A DNA stretch of 63,645 bases from Sphingobacteriales bacterium. GTDB taxonomy: Bacteria; Bacteroidota; Bacteroidia; Chitinophagales; JADIYW01. How positions within the stretch are numbered: the first letter of the stretch is position 1; each line of letters starts with the position of its first letter. The translations under genes and the position numbers were made by a program. The stretch lies in assembly GCA_947460245.1 (NCBI GenBank), contig CANHGL010000010.1:1-63645 (forward strand). Reading direction: 5' to 3'. Below are positions 55,175 through 63,645 of the stretch, one piece after another. The notes beneath the pieces were generated by a model. The model saw only the letters and a list, made by a program, of their open reading frames with translations, searched no databases and was not told the DNA's origin.

Positions 55175-56143
55175 ATGAAAAACTATATCCTATATATACT
55201 CACCATATTCCTGCTAAACAGCTGCGCGCTACAGAAAAAATTTGATTCAATGCAAAATGACTATCTGGTCAGCGTGTTAGAGAATAGAACCCTTAGTGCA
55301 CGGCTAGACTCTTTGAGATCTAAATGCGCGTCTGATCAAGAGATTTTAAATGCCAAGCTCTCCAAAATGAAATCTGATTCCGCATCTATGGCATCATCCA
55401 TGGCATCCATGAAACGTCAGGTACAGGAGCAAACGGATAAGTTTACTGCATCTCAGCAAGAATACCTGAAGAAATTAAAAGATGCCGGGGAATTGAACCA
55501 GCGATCTAATGCAGAGTTACTTCAAATGCAACTGGATCTTGAAAAGCAGAGAATGGCCTTACAACAGAAGGAAGCAGATCTAAAAAAATTAACAGATGCA
55601 TTACAAGCACGCGAGGCAAAAATTTCAGAACTACAACAACTCCTAACCGATCAAAAGAGCAAATCAGAAGCTTTAAGAGATGCTATTAAAAAAGCACTGG
55701 TTGATTTCTCAGCCGGAGAACTTAGCGTCTACACTAAAGACGGCAAGGTATATGTGTCTATGTCTGACAAACTACTCTTCAAGTCAGGATCTACGTCTGT
55801 AGAGAGCAAAGGAATAGATGCGCTTGGAAAACTTTCAGAAGTTATTAAAAAGAATCCTGATATACAGGTGGATATTGAAGGCCATACAGATAATATTCCA
55901 TACGGATCAAATGGCGGAATGATTAAAGACAATTGGGATTTAAGCCTAATGCGCTCCAGTAGTGTATTACATATTCTATCTGAAAAGTATAAAGTAAGTC
56001 CTAAACAGGTAAAAGGCTCAGGAAGAGGTGAATTTTATCCCGTTGAAAGCAATGCTACAGCTGAAGGCCGTGGAAAAAACAGAAGAACTGAAATTATCTT
56101 AACTCCTCAGATAGATAAACTATTGAATTTACTTGGAGAATGA
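55175..56143 (+). CDS. OmpA-family lipoprotein with long coiled coil
   Basis: The 322-residue product has a lipoprotein signal (ILYILTIFLLNSCALQ, lipid on Cys near residue 17). Residues about 45-165 form a coiled coil rich in Gln, Lys and Leu (QLDLEKQRMALQQKEADLKK). The C-terminal OmpA domain (about 180-310) shows DIEGHTDNIPYG and GRGKNRRTEIILTP, the peptidoglycan-binding elements. It probably spans from the outer membrane to the cell wall. Divergent from radA; monocistronic by spacing. Confidence 0.92.
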   Translation: MKNYILYILTIFLLNSCALQKKFDSMQNDYLVSVLENRTLSARLDSLRSKCASDQEILNAKLSKMKSDSASMASSMASMKRQVQEQTDKFTASQQEYLKKLKDAGELNQRSNAELLQMQLDLEKQRMALQQKEADLKKLTDALQAREAKISELQQLLTDQKSKSEALRDAIKKALVDFSAGELSVYTKDGKVYVSMSDKLLFKSGSTSVESKGIDALGKLSEVIKKNPDIQVDIEGHTDNIPYGSNGGMIKDNWDLSLMRSSSVLHILSEKYKVSPKQVKGSGRGEFYPVESNATAEGRGKNRRTEIILTPQIDKLLNLLGE

Positions 56144-56218
56144 TAGGATAAACTGTCGGGAGCGACTAGTCTCTGAAAAACTTCACTAAAATTAATATTC
56201 GGTTGACCTATAAACCTT

Positions 56219-56226
56219 TATTTTTG
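56219..56226 (+). promoter_or_regulatory. -7 element close to tatC start
   Basis: TATTTTTG, an exact TAnnTTTG match, 7 nt before the tatC ATG. The predicted leader is about 4 nt. Confidence 0.5.
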
Positions 56227-56233
56227 CTACTGA

Positions 56234-57067
56234 ATGAGCAAGATAACGGAAACTGCTGAGCAGAAAAGCATGGGCTTCTTTGACCATATTGAAGCACTAA
56301 GATGGCATATCATGCGCTCCGGCATTGCCTTTATTTTACTTGCTATTATCGCTTTCTCTCAGAAAGAATTCCTATTTGACTTCTTATTATTTGGACCAAC
56401 ACGAGCAGACTTCCCCACCAATAAATTATTTTGCTGGCTAGACGGAAAATCCTACTTCTTTCAGGGAATGTGTATAAAAGATGCGCATTTCGTTTTCATC
56501 AATACAGATATTACCGGACAATTCATGTTGCATATATCTATGGCCATGTATGTAGGCGCAGTTGCAGCATTTCCATATATTTTTTGGGAGATATGGCGTT
56601 TTATAAAACCAGCCCTAAGGGAACGTGAGATGAAAAACACCAGAGGAATTGTTCTCGTTACCTCACTTCTATTTTCATTAGGCTGCTTATTTGGATACTT
56701 TATCATCACCCCATTCTGCGTGAATTTCCTGATTCAATACCAGGCAACTGCTATTGTACAAAATATGATAGATGTAAATAGTTATATCGGATTATTAGTT
56801 AGTATGACTGTTCCCACCGGTATTTTATTTGAGCTACCAATGCTAGTATATCTACTTACCAAAATTGGTATACTTACTCCTGATTTTATGCGAAAAGGAA
56901 GAAAGATTGCCTATGTAATCATCCTCATAATTGTTGCCATCATAACCCCACAAGGAGATATTACCAGCCTGCTTTTAATTTCAGGGCCAATTTTTATTTT
57001 GTATGAACTAAGCATAGGAGTTTCCAATAGAGTACACCAAAAAATAGTTCGGGAAGAAGGATTTTAA
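56234..57067 (+). CDS. tatC: Twin-arginine translocase subunit TatC
   Basis: The 277-residue product has six membrane helices and the conserved TatC features: FFDHIEALRWHIMRS at the N-terminus, FPYIFWEIWRFIKPALREREM between helices 2 and 3, and FELPMLVYLL in helix 5. It recognises twin-arginine signal peptides of folded proteins. tatA is not adjacent. The gene converges with the YhhN gene, stops 14 bp apart. Confidence 0.95.
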   Translation: MSKITETAEQKSMGFFDHIEALRWHIMRSGIAFILLAIIAFSQKEFLFDFLLFGPTRADFPTNKLFCWLDGKSYFFQGMCIKDAHFVFINTDITGQFMLHISMAMYVGAVAAFPYIFWEIWRFIKPALREREMKNTRGIVLVTSLLFSLGCLFGYFIITPFCVNFLIQYQATAIVQNMIDVNSYIGLLVSMTVPTGILFELPMLVYLLTKIGILTPDFMRKGRKIAYVIILIIVAIITPQGDITSLLLISGPIFILYELSIGVSNRVHQKIVREEGF

Positions 57068-57081
57068 GTCAACCTTTAACT

Positions 57082-57798
57082 TTAGTTTTCCCTGCCCAAG
57101 ACTATAAAAAGTTGTGCAAGTGCATAAGTAAGCATCACAAAAACGCTAAGAATAACTGATTGGTGGATAAAAAGATTAATGGCTAAGGCCGTATCTGATA
57201 ATACAAATAGTATAGCTCCTGAGCATATAAGATAAAATGATTTTTGTGTGACAAAGTTAAATCTATTAATTGCTGCCAATAACATGGCAATAATGCATAC
57301 AGCATAGATATAAATCGGCAATTTCATTTCTCCCAGATTCGGAGAAAGATATCCCAAACACACTATTAAGAAAGCCAAAAAGGGCAATACTAGATATGGA
57401 TTTTCCACCACAAGACTTACTTTATTTTTACCAGATATATCCTTCAAAAAGCAAACTATGTACGCAAGATGCGCAACTAAAAATGAGAACAACCCTAAGC
57501 TAAAAAATAATCTACTTTCAGAAGGTGAATAATAACGTTGCAACAGCAGAAAAATATCACCCATCCACGAAAAGAATAAGGCATAAAAGATAAATCTATG
57601 CTTAACAGTAAACCCCATTTTTTTCCATAATAGCATCATCAAAAGAGGCATCATCAATACTTTAGTAATACTATTTAGATAGTAAAAACTATACCACAAT
57701 GAAAAAAGGTTTAAGCAGAGATTTACACCATATATAAGAATTAAATGCATATTACAATTTACAAATAATGGATCTTTATTGCTTGCTTTTTTGGTCAT
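57082..57798 (-). CDS. YhhN/TMEM86 family membrane protein (possible lysoplasmalogenase)
   Basis: The 238-residue product has about eight membrane helices. The family segments TKVLMMPLLMMLLW near the start, FFSWMGDIFLLL with its Gly-Asp pair, and LFSFLVAHLAYIVCF are recognisable. Some TMEM86 members cleave the vinyl-ether bond of lysoplasmalogens; whether this bacterium has plasmalogens is unknown. No operon partner. Confidence 0.85.
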   Translation of the reverse strand: MTKKASNKDPLFVNCNMHLILIYGVNLCLNLFSLWYSFYYLNSITKVLMMPLLMMLLWKKMGFTVKHRFIFYALFFSWMGDIFLLLQRYYSPSESRLFFSLGLFSFLVAHLAYIVCFLKDISGKNKVSLVVENPYLVLPFLAFLIVCLGYLSPNLGEMKLPIYIYAVCIIAMLLAAINRFNFVTQKSFYLICSGAILFVLSDTALAINLFIHQSVILSVFVMLTYALAQLFIVLGREN

Positions 57799-57855
57799 GA
57801 AATGAAAAAATATTAAAAGGAATCAGGATATTTACTTAAAGACTAAAAAGAATCC

Positions 57856-58659
57856 ATGAAGGTTTTAATTATTGGTGGCGGAAATATGGGTAAGAGCTTT
57901 GCAGAGAGCTTTCTAAATGCAAAGGTGCTTATGCATCAAGATTTAAGTATACTTGAAAAAAATCAGCAACAAATTCTGGAATTAAATCGGTTGAAAATAG
58001 GAGCGGTATTAGAAGAATATGGGTCTGCTATTTCTGATAAGGAGCTTATTATTCTTGCCGTTAAACCTCAGGATGCCGAAAGTGTATATCCTAATCTAAA
58101 GCCCTACATTAACGAAAACCATATCATTTTAACCGTTATGGCAGGCATACAAATAGAGGAAGTTGAACATCAACTGGGCACCAACAAGGTAATCCGAGCA
58201 ATGCCAAATCTATGTTGTCAAGTTGGTTTGGGAGTTACTGGCTTCATGGCATCAGATACTATACCACAGAAAAATATTGATTCTATCCGAAAACTTCTGG
58301 AAACCACCGGTATTTCCATACAGCTATACATAGAAGATCAACTCAATGCCATAACCGCTATCTCAGGAAGTGGCCCAGCCTATATCTTCTATTTTATGAA
58401 TGCTATGATTCAAAAAACTATGGAATATGGGTTTACACTTACTGAGGCATCTAAGATGATAGAACAGACTGTATTAGGTGCTGTTGAGTTATATAAAGTA
58501 AATGACCTCTCCTGCAATCAATGGGTAGAAAGAGTTGCCTCAAAAGGAGGCACCACAGAAGCTGCATTAAATCATTTTAATGCTAACAAAGTCGGACAAA
58601 ATATTCAAGAAGGCATCGAACAAGCTATGAAGCGATCCAGAGAACTAAGCAAACAATAG
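57856..58659 (+). CDS. proC: Pyrroline-5-carboxylate reductase
   Basis: Catalyses the last step of proline synthesis with NAD(P)H. The 267 residues have the Rossmann motif IIGGGNMGKSFAESF, LAVKPQD, IRAMPNL, and the substrate-binding SGSGPAYIFYFMNAM with the downstream SKGGTTEAAL segment. Full length, no fusion. Monocistronic by spacing to nupC (120 bp). Confidence 0.96.
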   Translation: MKVLIIGGGNMGKSFAESFLNAKVLMHQDLSILEKNQQQILELNRLKIGAVLEEYGSAISDKELIILAVKPQDAESVYPNLKPYINENHIILTVMAGIQIEEVEHQLGTNKVIRAMPNLCCQVGLGVTGFMASDTIPQKNIDSIRKLLETTGISIQLYIEDQLNAITAISGSGPAYIFYFMNAMIQKTMEYGFTLTEASKMIEQTVLGAVELYKVNDLSCNQWVERVASKGGTTEAALNHFNANKVGQNIQEGIEQAMKRSRELSKQ

Positions 58660-58779
58660 ACTAGACTATTTTAATCCCCCATTTATATGTGATGTTGAAA
58701 AGAAGACAAGTAATGCCTACTGTATCGGTATAAATTCCCTGAAAAAAAATCTATCTTGTTTTACTAACCAAAAGACACT

Positions 58780-60012
58780 ATGGAAAGATTTACAGGATTA
58801 TTGGGTATAATTGCCATATTAGGTATTGCCTTTCTATTCTCCAACAACAAAAAAGCTATTAACTACCGATTGGTTGTAAGCGGGCTTGGACTTCAACTAT
58901 TTCTAGCTGTTATCATTCTTAAAATACCTTTGGTAACTCAGTTTTTCCAGGCAATTGGAAATGGCATGAAAGCTATTGAGGGGTATGCGCAACAAGGGGC
59001 AGCCTTTGTTTATGGCGGTATTATGACAGACACTCGTTCACCATCAGGTCCTGCCTCCTTTGGAATGCCAGGGACTTTTGTATTTGCCTTTAATATTCCG
59101 GCAACAATCATTTTAGTTTGCGTATTAGTTGCCATTCTATATCATTTTGGTATCATGCAGCGTGTCGTAGCCGTAATTGCAAGGGTGATGAATTTTGTTA
59201 TGCGCGTGTCCGGAGCTGAGGCACTGAGTAATGTAGCTAGCGCATTTGTTGGTCAAGTAGAAGCACAGGTTATGATTCGTCCTTATTTATCAGGAATGAC
59301 CAATAGTGAATTACTAGCTTCTATGTCGGGCAGTATGGCCTGCATAGCAGGAGGAATCTTGATCGTATACGTGAGCATGGGTGTACCTGCTGAGTATCTA
59401 ATTGCTGCGAGCTTAATGGCAGCACCTGCTGCATTGGTAATTGCCAAAATAGTCTTTCCAGAAACTGAAGAATCTCAAACCAAGGGAAAGGTTTCTGTAG
59501 AAGTAAAAAGCCAATACACTAATATAATTGATGCTATTTCCCATGGCGCGAGCGATGGTATGCGCATATCCATAAATGTAATAGCAATGCTGATTGGATT
59601 TATTGCACTAATGGCATTGGTTAATGCAATGCTGGGAGCTATAAACCCAAATCTTAGCCTCAATTCAATATTTGGTGTATTATTTTACCCACTTGCCTGG
59701 GCTATGGGGGTTCCTAAAAAAGAGGTGATGGAAGTAGCTACAATGATGGGACAAAAACTCACTATTAATGAGTTCGTGGCTTATAGTAATTTGACTGCAG
59801 CAAAAGTTCATATGTCCCCTAAGGCAATAGCTATTGCAAGTTTCGCATTATGCGGATTTGCTAATTTTAGCTCAGTGGGTATACAAATTGGTGGTATTGG
59901 CGAATTAGCCCCTAACCGACGTGCAGATTTAGCAAAGCTCGGTCTTAGGGCACTACTTTGCGGAACGCTTGCATCTTATCTATCTGCTACAATAGCAGGG
60001 ATACTGATGTAA
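58780..60012 (+). CDS. nupC: Concentrative nucleoside transporter (NupC/CNT family)
   Basis: The 410-residue inner-membrane protein takes up nucleosides with a cation. CNT motifs are visible: FVGQVEAQVMIRPYLSGMT (helix hairpin and substrate-binding QxExxE-like region), SGSMACIAGGIL, and FALCGFANFSSVGIQIGGIG. A deoxynucleoside kinase gene occurs in the window but 20 kb away. Stops 2 bp from the end of the convergent GT-C gene. Confidence 0.93.
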   Translation: MERFTGLLGIIAILGIAFLFSNNKKAINYRLVVSGLGLQLFLAVIILKIPLVTQFFQAIGNGMKAIEGYAQQGAAFVYGGIMTDTRSPSGPASFGMPGTFVFAFNIPATIILVCVLVAILYHFGIMQRVVAVIARVMNFVMRVSGAEALSNVASAFVGQVEAQVMIRPYLSGMTNSELLASMSGSMACIAGGILIVYVSMGVPAEYLIAASLMAAPAALVIAKIVFPETEESQTKGKVSVEVKSQYTNIIDAISHGASDGMRISINVIAMLIGFIALMALVNAMLGAINPNLSLNSIFGVLFYPLAWAMGVPKKEVMEVATMMGQKLTINEFVAYSNLTAAKVHMSPKAIAIASFALCGFANFSSVGIQIGGIGELAPNRRADLAKLGLRALLCGTLASYLSATIAGILM

Positions 60013-60014
60013 CT

Positions 60015-61268
60015 TTAAGAACAAGGCAAATGCTGCTTTTTACCATATAGAAGATAAAAAAGGTAGAGTATTATTATCAGATAAAATGATGCTATCAGCT
60101 TCGGCTCAAATAGTATAGATGTCATATAGGTATCCTTATGCAATGCCAGATACCACGTAATCCGTTCCATGTTAAGAAAATAGGCAATAGAGCACCCCAG
60201 CAATGGGAAATATCTGTTACTCAAAAAGCCATACACAGCTAATAAGATAATTGCCGGATGCACATAGCGTTCATGCATTTGTGTATTGAAATAATAGAAG
60301 CTCAAGACAACCAAAGCTGCAATCAAGAATATATTAGACAACAAATAAGGAGCTTCTTCAGGATTTACATACTTCTTATATGCATACTGCATCAACGGGA
60401 AAATTGCTATAAGACTACTACTGAAAAATAGAATTCTGCCAATTTGCTGATAAGTAAGACCTGCAAATTTAATTGCATCAGATAAACCAAGCATACCCTC
60501 AATTGATGTATTATATAAAACCAGTGACCACATATTAAAAGCCCCTACCGTTGGATAAGGGTAATGCCCCACAGCACCTAAAACAACATTCATAACCTGA
60601 TTTAGCCTACCTGTAACTATAAAAGGAAGAAGAATCAGAGCCTCAATAATAAACACCAAAAAGAGCGAAATCAAAAACTTACTAAATCCTTCTTTGGAAA
60701 ATAATTGTGGCAACAACACCAAACCAACAACAGGAATAAAGACCAAAGCCTGAAGTTTAAAATTTAAAGCCAACAAAAGAGATATTACACTGAAGATGAT
60801 TTTTTTTTCAATAGCCAAAACCAATGCTGCAAAACCAAAAAATGTGAATATAGCATCTACTTGCCCCCAAATTGCTGTATTATAAAAAAAGGCAATATTA
60901 AATAATAAAATCAGGAAACAGAATAGCTTTTTTGATTCCTCCTTAATAAACCAAACAGCCAGATAAGCTGCTGCAATATCAAAGAAAAAAGTATAATATT
61001 TAATGGTGTAAAGGTTATCCTGAATATCCGTTAAATTTCCCTGCATTTTAACATGCAACAATAAAAAATACAAATAAGCCGGAAGGTAATTACAGCTTTC
61101 ATTATCATAAATATGTGTAAAGCCATGATTATACATATATTTAGACCAATCCATCCAAAAGGTCATATCCCCCTGATGACCCCATTTATGCATCAACATA
61201 ATGAATGCCAGATAAATAATTCCTAATAGGACAAACCATTTCTTTGTATTTTCTGAAAATGTAAACAA
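60015..61268 (-). CDS. GT-C fold membrane glycosyltransferase (mannosyltransferase-like)
   Basis: The 417-residue product has about ten membrane helices. The motifs NYLPAYLYFL, WGQVDAIFTFFG and MHERYVHPAIIL match the polyprenyl-phosphate sugar-dependent GT-C transferases of Bacteroidota (GT87/ALG6-like). WGQxD is the catalytic-loop Asp motif of the type. The only plausible start is a TTG at 61266-61268: no ATG lies upstream in frame, and the first internal ATG falls inside helix 1. Substrate unknown. Confidence 0.82.
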   Translation of the reverse strand: MFTFSENTKKWFVLLGIIYLAFIMLMHKWGHQGDMTFWMDWSKYMYNHGFTHIYDNESCNYLPAYLYFLLLHVKMQGNLTDIQDNLYTIKYYTFFFDIAAAYLAVWFIKEESKKLFCFLILLFNIAFFYNTAIWGQVDAIFTFFGFAALVLAIEKKIIFSVISLLLALNFKLQALVFIPVVGLVLLPQLFSKEGFSKFLISLFLVFIIEALILLPFIVTGRLNQVMNVVLGAVGHYPYPTVGAFNMWSLVLYNTSIEGMLGLSDAIKFAGLTYQQIGRILFFSSSLIAIFPLMQYAYKKYVNPEEAPYLLSNIFLIAALVVLSFYYFNTQMHERYVHPAIILLAVYGFLSNRYFPLLGCSIAYFLNMERITWYLALHKDTYMTSILFEPKLIASFYLIIILYLFYLLYGKKQHLPCS

Positions 61269-61339
61269 GGCAGTGATTTTAGTTGTTAGAATAAAAATAC
61301 AACATTTTTTTTAGCAGTAGAATCATCCTGCACATCAGC

Positions 61340-61347
61340 TATATTTG
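61340..61347 (+). promoter_or_regulatory. -7 element abutting uvrC start
   Basis: TATATTTG, an exact TAnnTTTG match, 4 nt before the uvrC ATG. No clear -33 TTG at the usual spacing. Confidence 0.5.
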
Positions 61348-61351
61348 TACA

Positions 61352-63133
61352 ATGTCCGATAAGACACATCTCCAAGCAATCATTAAGAACCTACCTAAAA
61401 ATCCGGGTGTATACCGGTATTATGACAAGGAGGGAAATATACTATATATTGGAAAAGCTAAAAATTTAAAAAACAGAGTATCCTCCTATTTTATAAACAA
61501 AGATCACTCTTACCGTATCCAACTTATGGTGCAAAAGATTCAGTCTATAGAATACTCTATTGTTCAGACTGAAAGAGATGCTTTACTACTGGAGAACTCC
61601 CTTATAAAGGAATTACAACCCCGATACAACATCCTGCTGAAGGATGACAAAACTTATCCCTATATAAAAATTATCCAAGAGGCATTTCCAAGAATCTATT
61701 TTACCAGAAGATATGAAAATGATGGAGCTGAATATTTTGGACCATATACCTCTATTCATCAGGTTCGCTCTATGCTTGAACTAATAAAGAAATTATATCC
61801 TATACGAAGCTGTTCATTACCACTGAATGAGAAAAATATTGCAGCAAAAAAATTTAAGGTTTGTCTGGAATATCATATCGGCAACTGCTTAGCTCCATGC
61901 ACCGGACTTCAGCATAGAGATAACTATGATGAAAATATAGATCATATAAGAAAAATCTTAAAAGGAAGGCTTCAAGAGTTACGCTCAGCAATGAAACAAC
62001 AAATGCAGGATTTTGCCAATCAACTTGAATTTGAAAAAGCAGAGATTGTTCGCATAAAACTTCAGTCACTGAAAGACTATGTAATAAACTCTACAATAGT
62101 CAACCCAGGTATAGGGAACTTCCATGTATTTGGATACACAGAAGATGAGAAGAGGGCATATATCAATTATCTTTTTATTTATGAAGGGACTATTGTAAAA
62201 ACAAAATCGATTACACTGCAAAAAAGTTTGGATGAAAACCAAGAAGAGCTTTTACAATTTGCAGTCATTGACCTATTGGGTAATTATACAGAAGAAACCG
62301 ACATCCTATTGCCATTTGAAATAAATTTAAAGAACAGTAATCTAAAAACATCTATCCCAAAGATAGGTGATAAGAAAAGAATCTTAGAATTAGCACAACG
62401 CAATGCCGTATTCCAGAAACAAAAAGGAATTGAAAAGAACAAGATAAATCGTAGTGAGAGGATTTTAGAACTCATGAAAACAGAGCTAAAATTAAATAAG
62501 CAGCCAGAATACATCGAGTGCTTTGACAACTCTAACTTCCAAGGAACTAATGCTGTAGCAGCTTGTGTAGTTTTTAAAAATGCCGTACCTGCAAAAAAAG
62601 AATACCGGCATTTTAATGTTAAAACGGTAATAGGGGCAAACGATTTCGATACGATGAAAGAAATCATTTATCGTAGATATTCAAAATTATTAAATGAAGA
62701 CAGACTACTTCCCGATCTGATTGTCATTGACGGAGGGAAAGGTCAACTAAATGCCGCAATGGAAAGTATAACCCAGTTGGGAATAGAAAATAAAGTACAA
62801 GTCATCTCTATTGCCAAAAGATTAGAAGAGATATACTATCCCAATGATCCATACCCATTACACATTAGCAAAAAATCTGAGTCACTAAAGGTAATTCAGC
62901 ACATCCGTAATGAAGCACATAGATTTGGAATAACCTTTCACCGAAATAAGCGATCAAAGGATACCATTAAAAGTGAGCTAAAAGAAATCAGTGGAATAGG
63001 TGAGAAAATCAGTTTCAAACTTTTATCCCACTTCGGATCCGTTAAAACTATTAGTGATACACCTATTGATATACTAGAAAAAATAATAGGAAAAAGTAAA
63101 GCACAAATAGTATTCAATCACTTTAAAAAATAA
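61352..63133 (+). CDS. uvrC: UvrABC system protein C (excinuclease)
   Basis: UvrC makes both incisions in nucleotide excision repair. The 593 residues include the GIY-YIG nuclease (GVYRYYDKEGNILYIGKAKN, about 18-37), a UVR motif that binds UvrB (QLEFEKAEIVRIKLQSL, about 213-230), the RNase H-like second nuclease (IECFDNSNFQGTNAVAA; VIDGGKGQLNAAM), and C-terminal helix-hairpin-helix repeats (ISGIGEKISFKLLSHFGS). Slightly shorter than the E. coli protein of 610 residues. It ends at a shared bidirectional terminator with gldN. Confidence 0.97.
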   Translation: MSDKTHLQAIIKNLPKNPGVYRYYDKEGNILYIGKAKNLKNRVSSYFINKDHSYRIQLMVQKIQSIEYSIVQTERDALLLENSLIKELQPRYNILLKDDKTYPYIKIIQEAFPRIYFTRRYENDGAEYFGPYTSIHQVRSMLELIKKLYPIRSCSLPLNEKNIAAKKFKVCLEYHIGNCLAPCTGLQHRDNYDENIDHIRKILKGRLQELRSAMKQQMQDFANQLEFEKAEIVRIKLQSLKDYVINSTIVNPGIGNFHVFGYTEDEKRAYINYLFIYEGTIVKTKSITLQKSLDENQEELLQFAVIDLLGNYTEETDILLPFEINLKNSNLKTSIPKIGDKKRILELAQRNAVFQKQKGIEKNKINRSERILELMKTELKLNKQPEYIECFDNSNFQGTNAVAACVVFKNAVPAKKEYRHFNVKTVIGANDFDTMKEIIYRRYSKLLNEDRLLPDLIVIDGGKGQLNAAMESITQLGIENKVQVISIAKRLEEIYYPNDPYPLHISKKSESLKVIQHIRNEAHRFGITFHRNKRSKDTIKSELKEISGIGEKISFKLLSHFGSVKTISDTPIDILEKIIGKSKAQIVFNHFKK

Positions 63134-63163
63134 AAAACGGGTAACTATAGTTACCCGTTTTTT
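63132..63163. terminator. Bidirectional terminator between uvrC and gldN
   Basis: A perfect 32-nt palindrome AAAAAACGGGTAACTA/TAGTTACCCGTTTTTT with T runs on both strands, between convergent genes. Confidence 0.95.
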
Positions 63164-63184
63164 ATTTTTTAGAACTTAAGCATA

Positions 63185-63645
63185 TTAATACTCCCAAAGG
63201 TCATGCTCATACTTAAATATTTCCTGTTTTTTAGCCTCTGATTCATACAAGATATCGATACCGGATTTGTAATCTTTAATACGGAAATCCTGAACGTTCT
63301 CAATTTTATAAATATAGCTACCAAATAAACGTAAAGCGAATACCTGATCCCAGTTCAAACGTACGCCATTCGGGAATGGGTTATAAGCTTGAGAATTTAC
63401 TAAAATCTGTCTTAGGTTTGGAAAATATACCCAAAACACCGGTACTTCACCACGGAAATCACCAGTAGCTGGATCATAATTATCATATAAAGGACAAATA
63501 CCCTGAACACGTACTTCCATAGTAGAGGTCTGTTTGTTAAAATACCAAACTTCTTTCAAACGTAACTTATTTACATTATTCCAGTTTACCTCTTTAGTTA
63601 CTACTTGCAATGTCTGGATACCAGTACCCGGGTCAGTAACATAGA
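63185..63645 (-). CDS. gldN: Gliding motility/type IX secretion protein GldN, C-terminal part (cut by window end)
   Basis: About 153 codons enter from the right end and stop at 63185. The segments WYFNKQTSTMEVRVQGICPL, PVFWVYFPNLRQILVN and the end KYEHDLWEY are typical of GldN, an essential part of the type IX secretion ring (GldK-GldL-GldM-GldN). An internal TTG at 63610 is not the start; the frame is open to the window edge and reads YVTDPGTGIQTL upstream. GldN is periplasmic and binds GldK. gldK, gldL and gldM presumably lie just outside. Confidence 0.9.
   Translation of the reverse strand, partial: YVTDPGTGIQTLQVVTKEVNWNNVNKLRLKEVWYFNKQTSTMEVRVQGICPLYDNYDPATGDFRGEVPVFWVYFPNLRQILVNSQAYNPFPNGVRLNWDQVFALRLFGSYIYKIENVQDFRIKDYKSGIDILYESEAKKQEIFKYEHDLWEY

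Overview
This window comes from a low-GC member of the Bacteroidota, probably near the Chitinophagales (the order is inference). Evidence: gliding/type IX secretion genes gldC and gldN; PPIase, OmpA and SPOR proteins of Bacteroidota type; the gene order rpsU-xerC-hpf-tRNAs-tuf-trnW-secE-nusG-rplKAJL-rpoBC; few visible Shine-Dalgarno sequences; and many promoters of the Bacteroidota form (-33 TTG, -7 TAnnTTTG). The content is almost entirely chromosomal housekeeping. I see no insertion sequence, prophage, CRISPR array or plasmid gene.

Layout. 1-8.7 kb: a cut-off arginase-family gene, comM, a secreted SHOCT-domain protein, pssA, ruvB, icd, a conserved secreted protein, a degenerate 17-nt tandem repeat and purS. 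8.8-13.6 kb: an EmrAB/TolC-type tripartite efflux operon led by its own TetR repressor, with a well-formed promoter/operator. 13.7-17.5 kb: gldC with an ABC-F ATPase, then a small operon of DUF3467, pirin, CDGSH iron-sulfur and DUF4286 proteins. 17.6-32.4 kb: the transcription/translation supercluster on the minus strand (rpsU, xerC, hpf, four tRNAs, tuf, tRNA-Trp, secE, nusG, four ribosomal protein genes, rpoB, rpoC), with one strong promoter before the tRNAs and conspicuous hairpins at tuf/trnW, rplK/rplA and rplL/rpoB. 32.5-40.5 kb: acyl-CoA dehydrogenase, a membrane-anchored helix-hairpin-helix protein, an OmpA porin with calcium-binding repeats, a MarC protein, a LolD-like ATPase, trpS, a deoxynucleoside kinase and a SPOR protein. 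40.6-51.5 kb: lepA with a DUF1961 gene, a MoxR ATPase with two periplasmic PPIases, rlmD and a membrane-fused patatin-like phospholipase. 51.5-63.6 kb: a beta-helix lipoprotein, comF, radA, an OmpA lipoprotein, tatC, a YhhN-family protein, proC, a nucleoside transporter, a GT-C glycosyltransferase, uvrC, and gldN cut by the window end.

The most interesting pattern is regulatory. At least seven genes (ruvB, purS, the helix-hairpin-helix gene, lepA, the beta-helix lipoprotein gene, tatC, uvrC) have a perfect TAnnTTTG -7 element only 3-7 nt before the start codon. This predicts leaderless or near-leaderless mRNAs, which would suit a ribosome that does not rely on Shine-Dalgarno pairing. Other items worth checking are the TetR operator, the intergenic hairpins in the rpoBC supercluster, the patatin-membrane fusion and the pirin/CDGSH operon. 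I did not find a clearly new multi-gene system.
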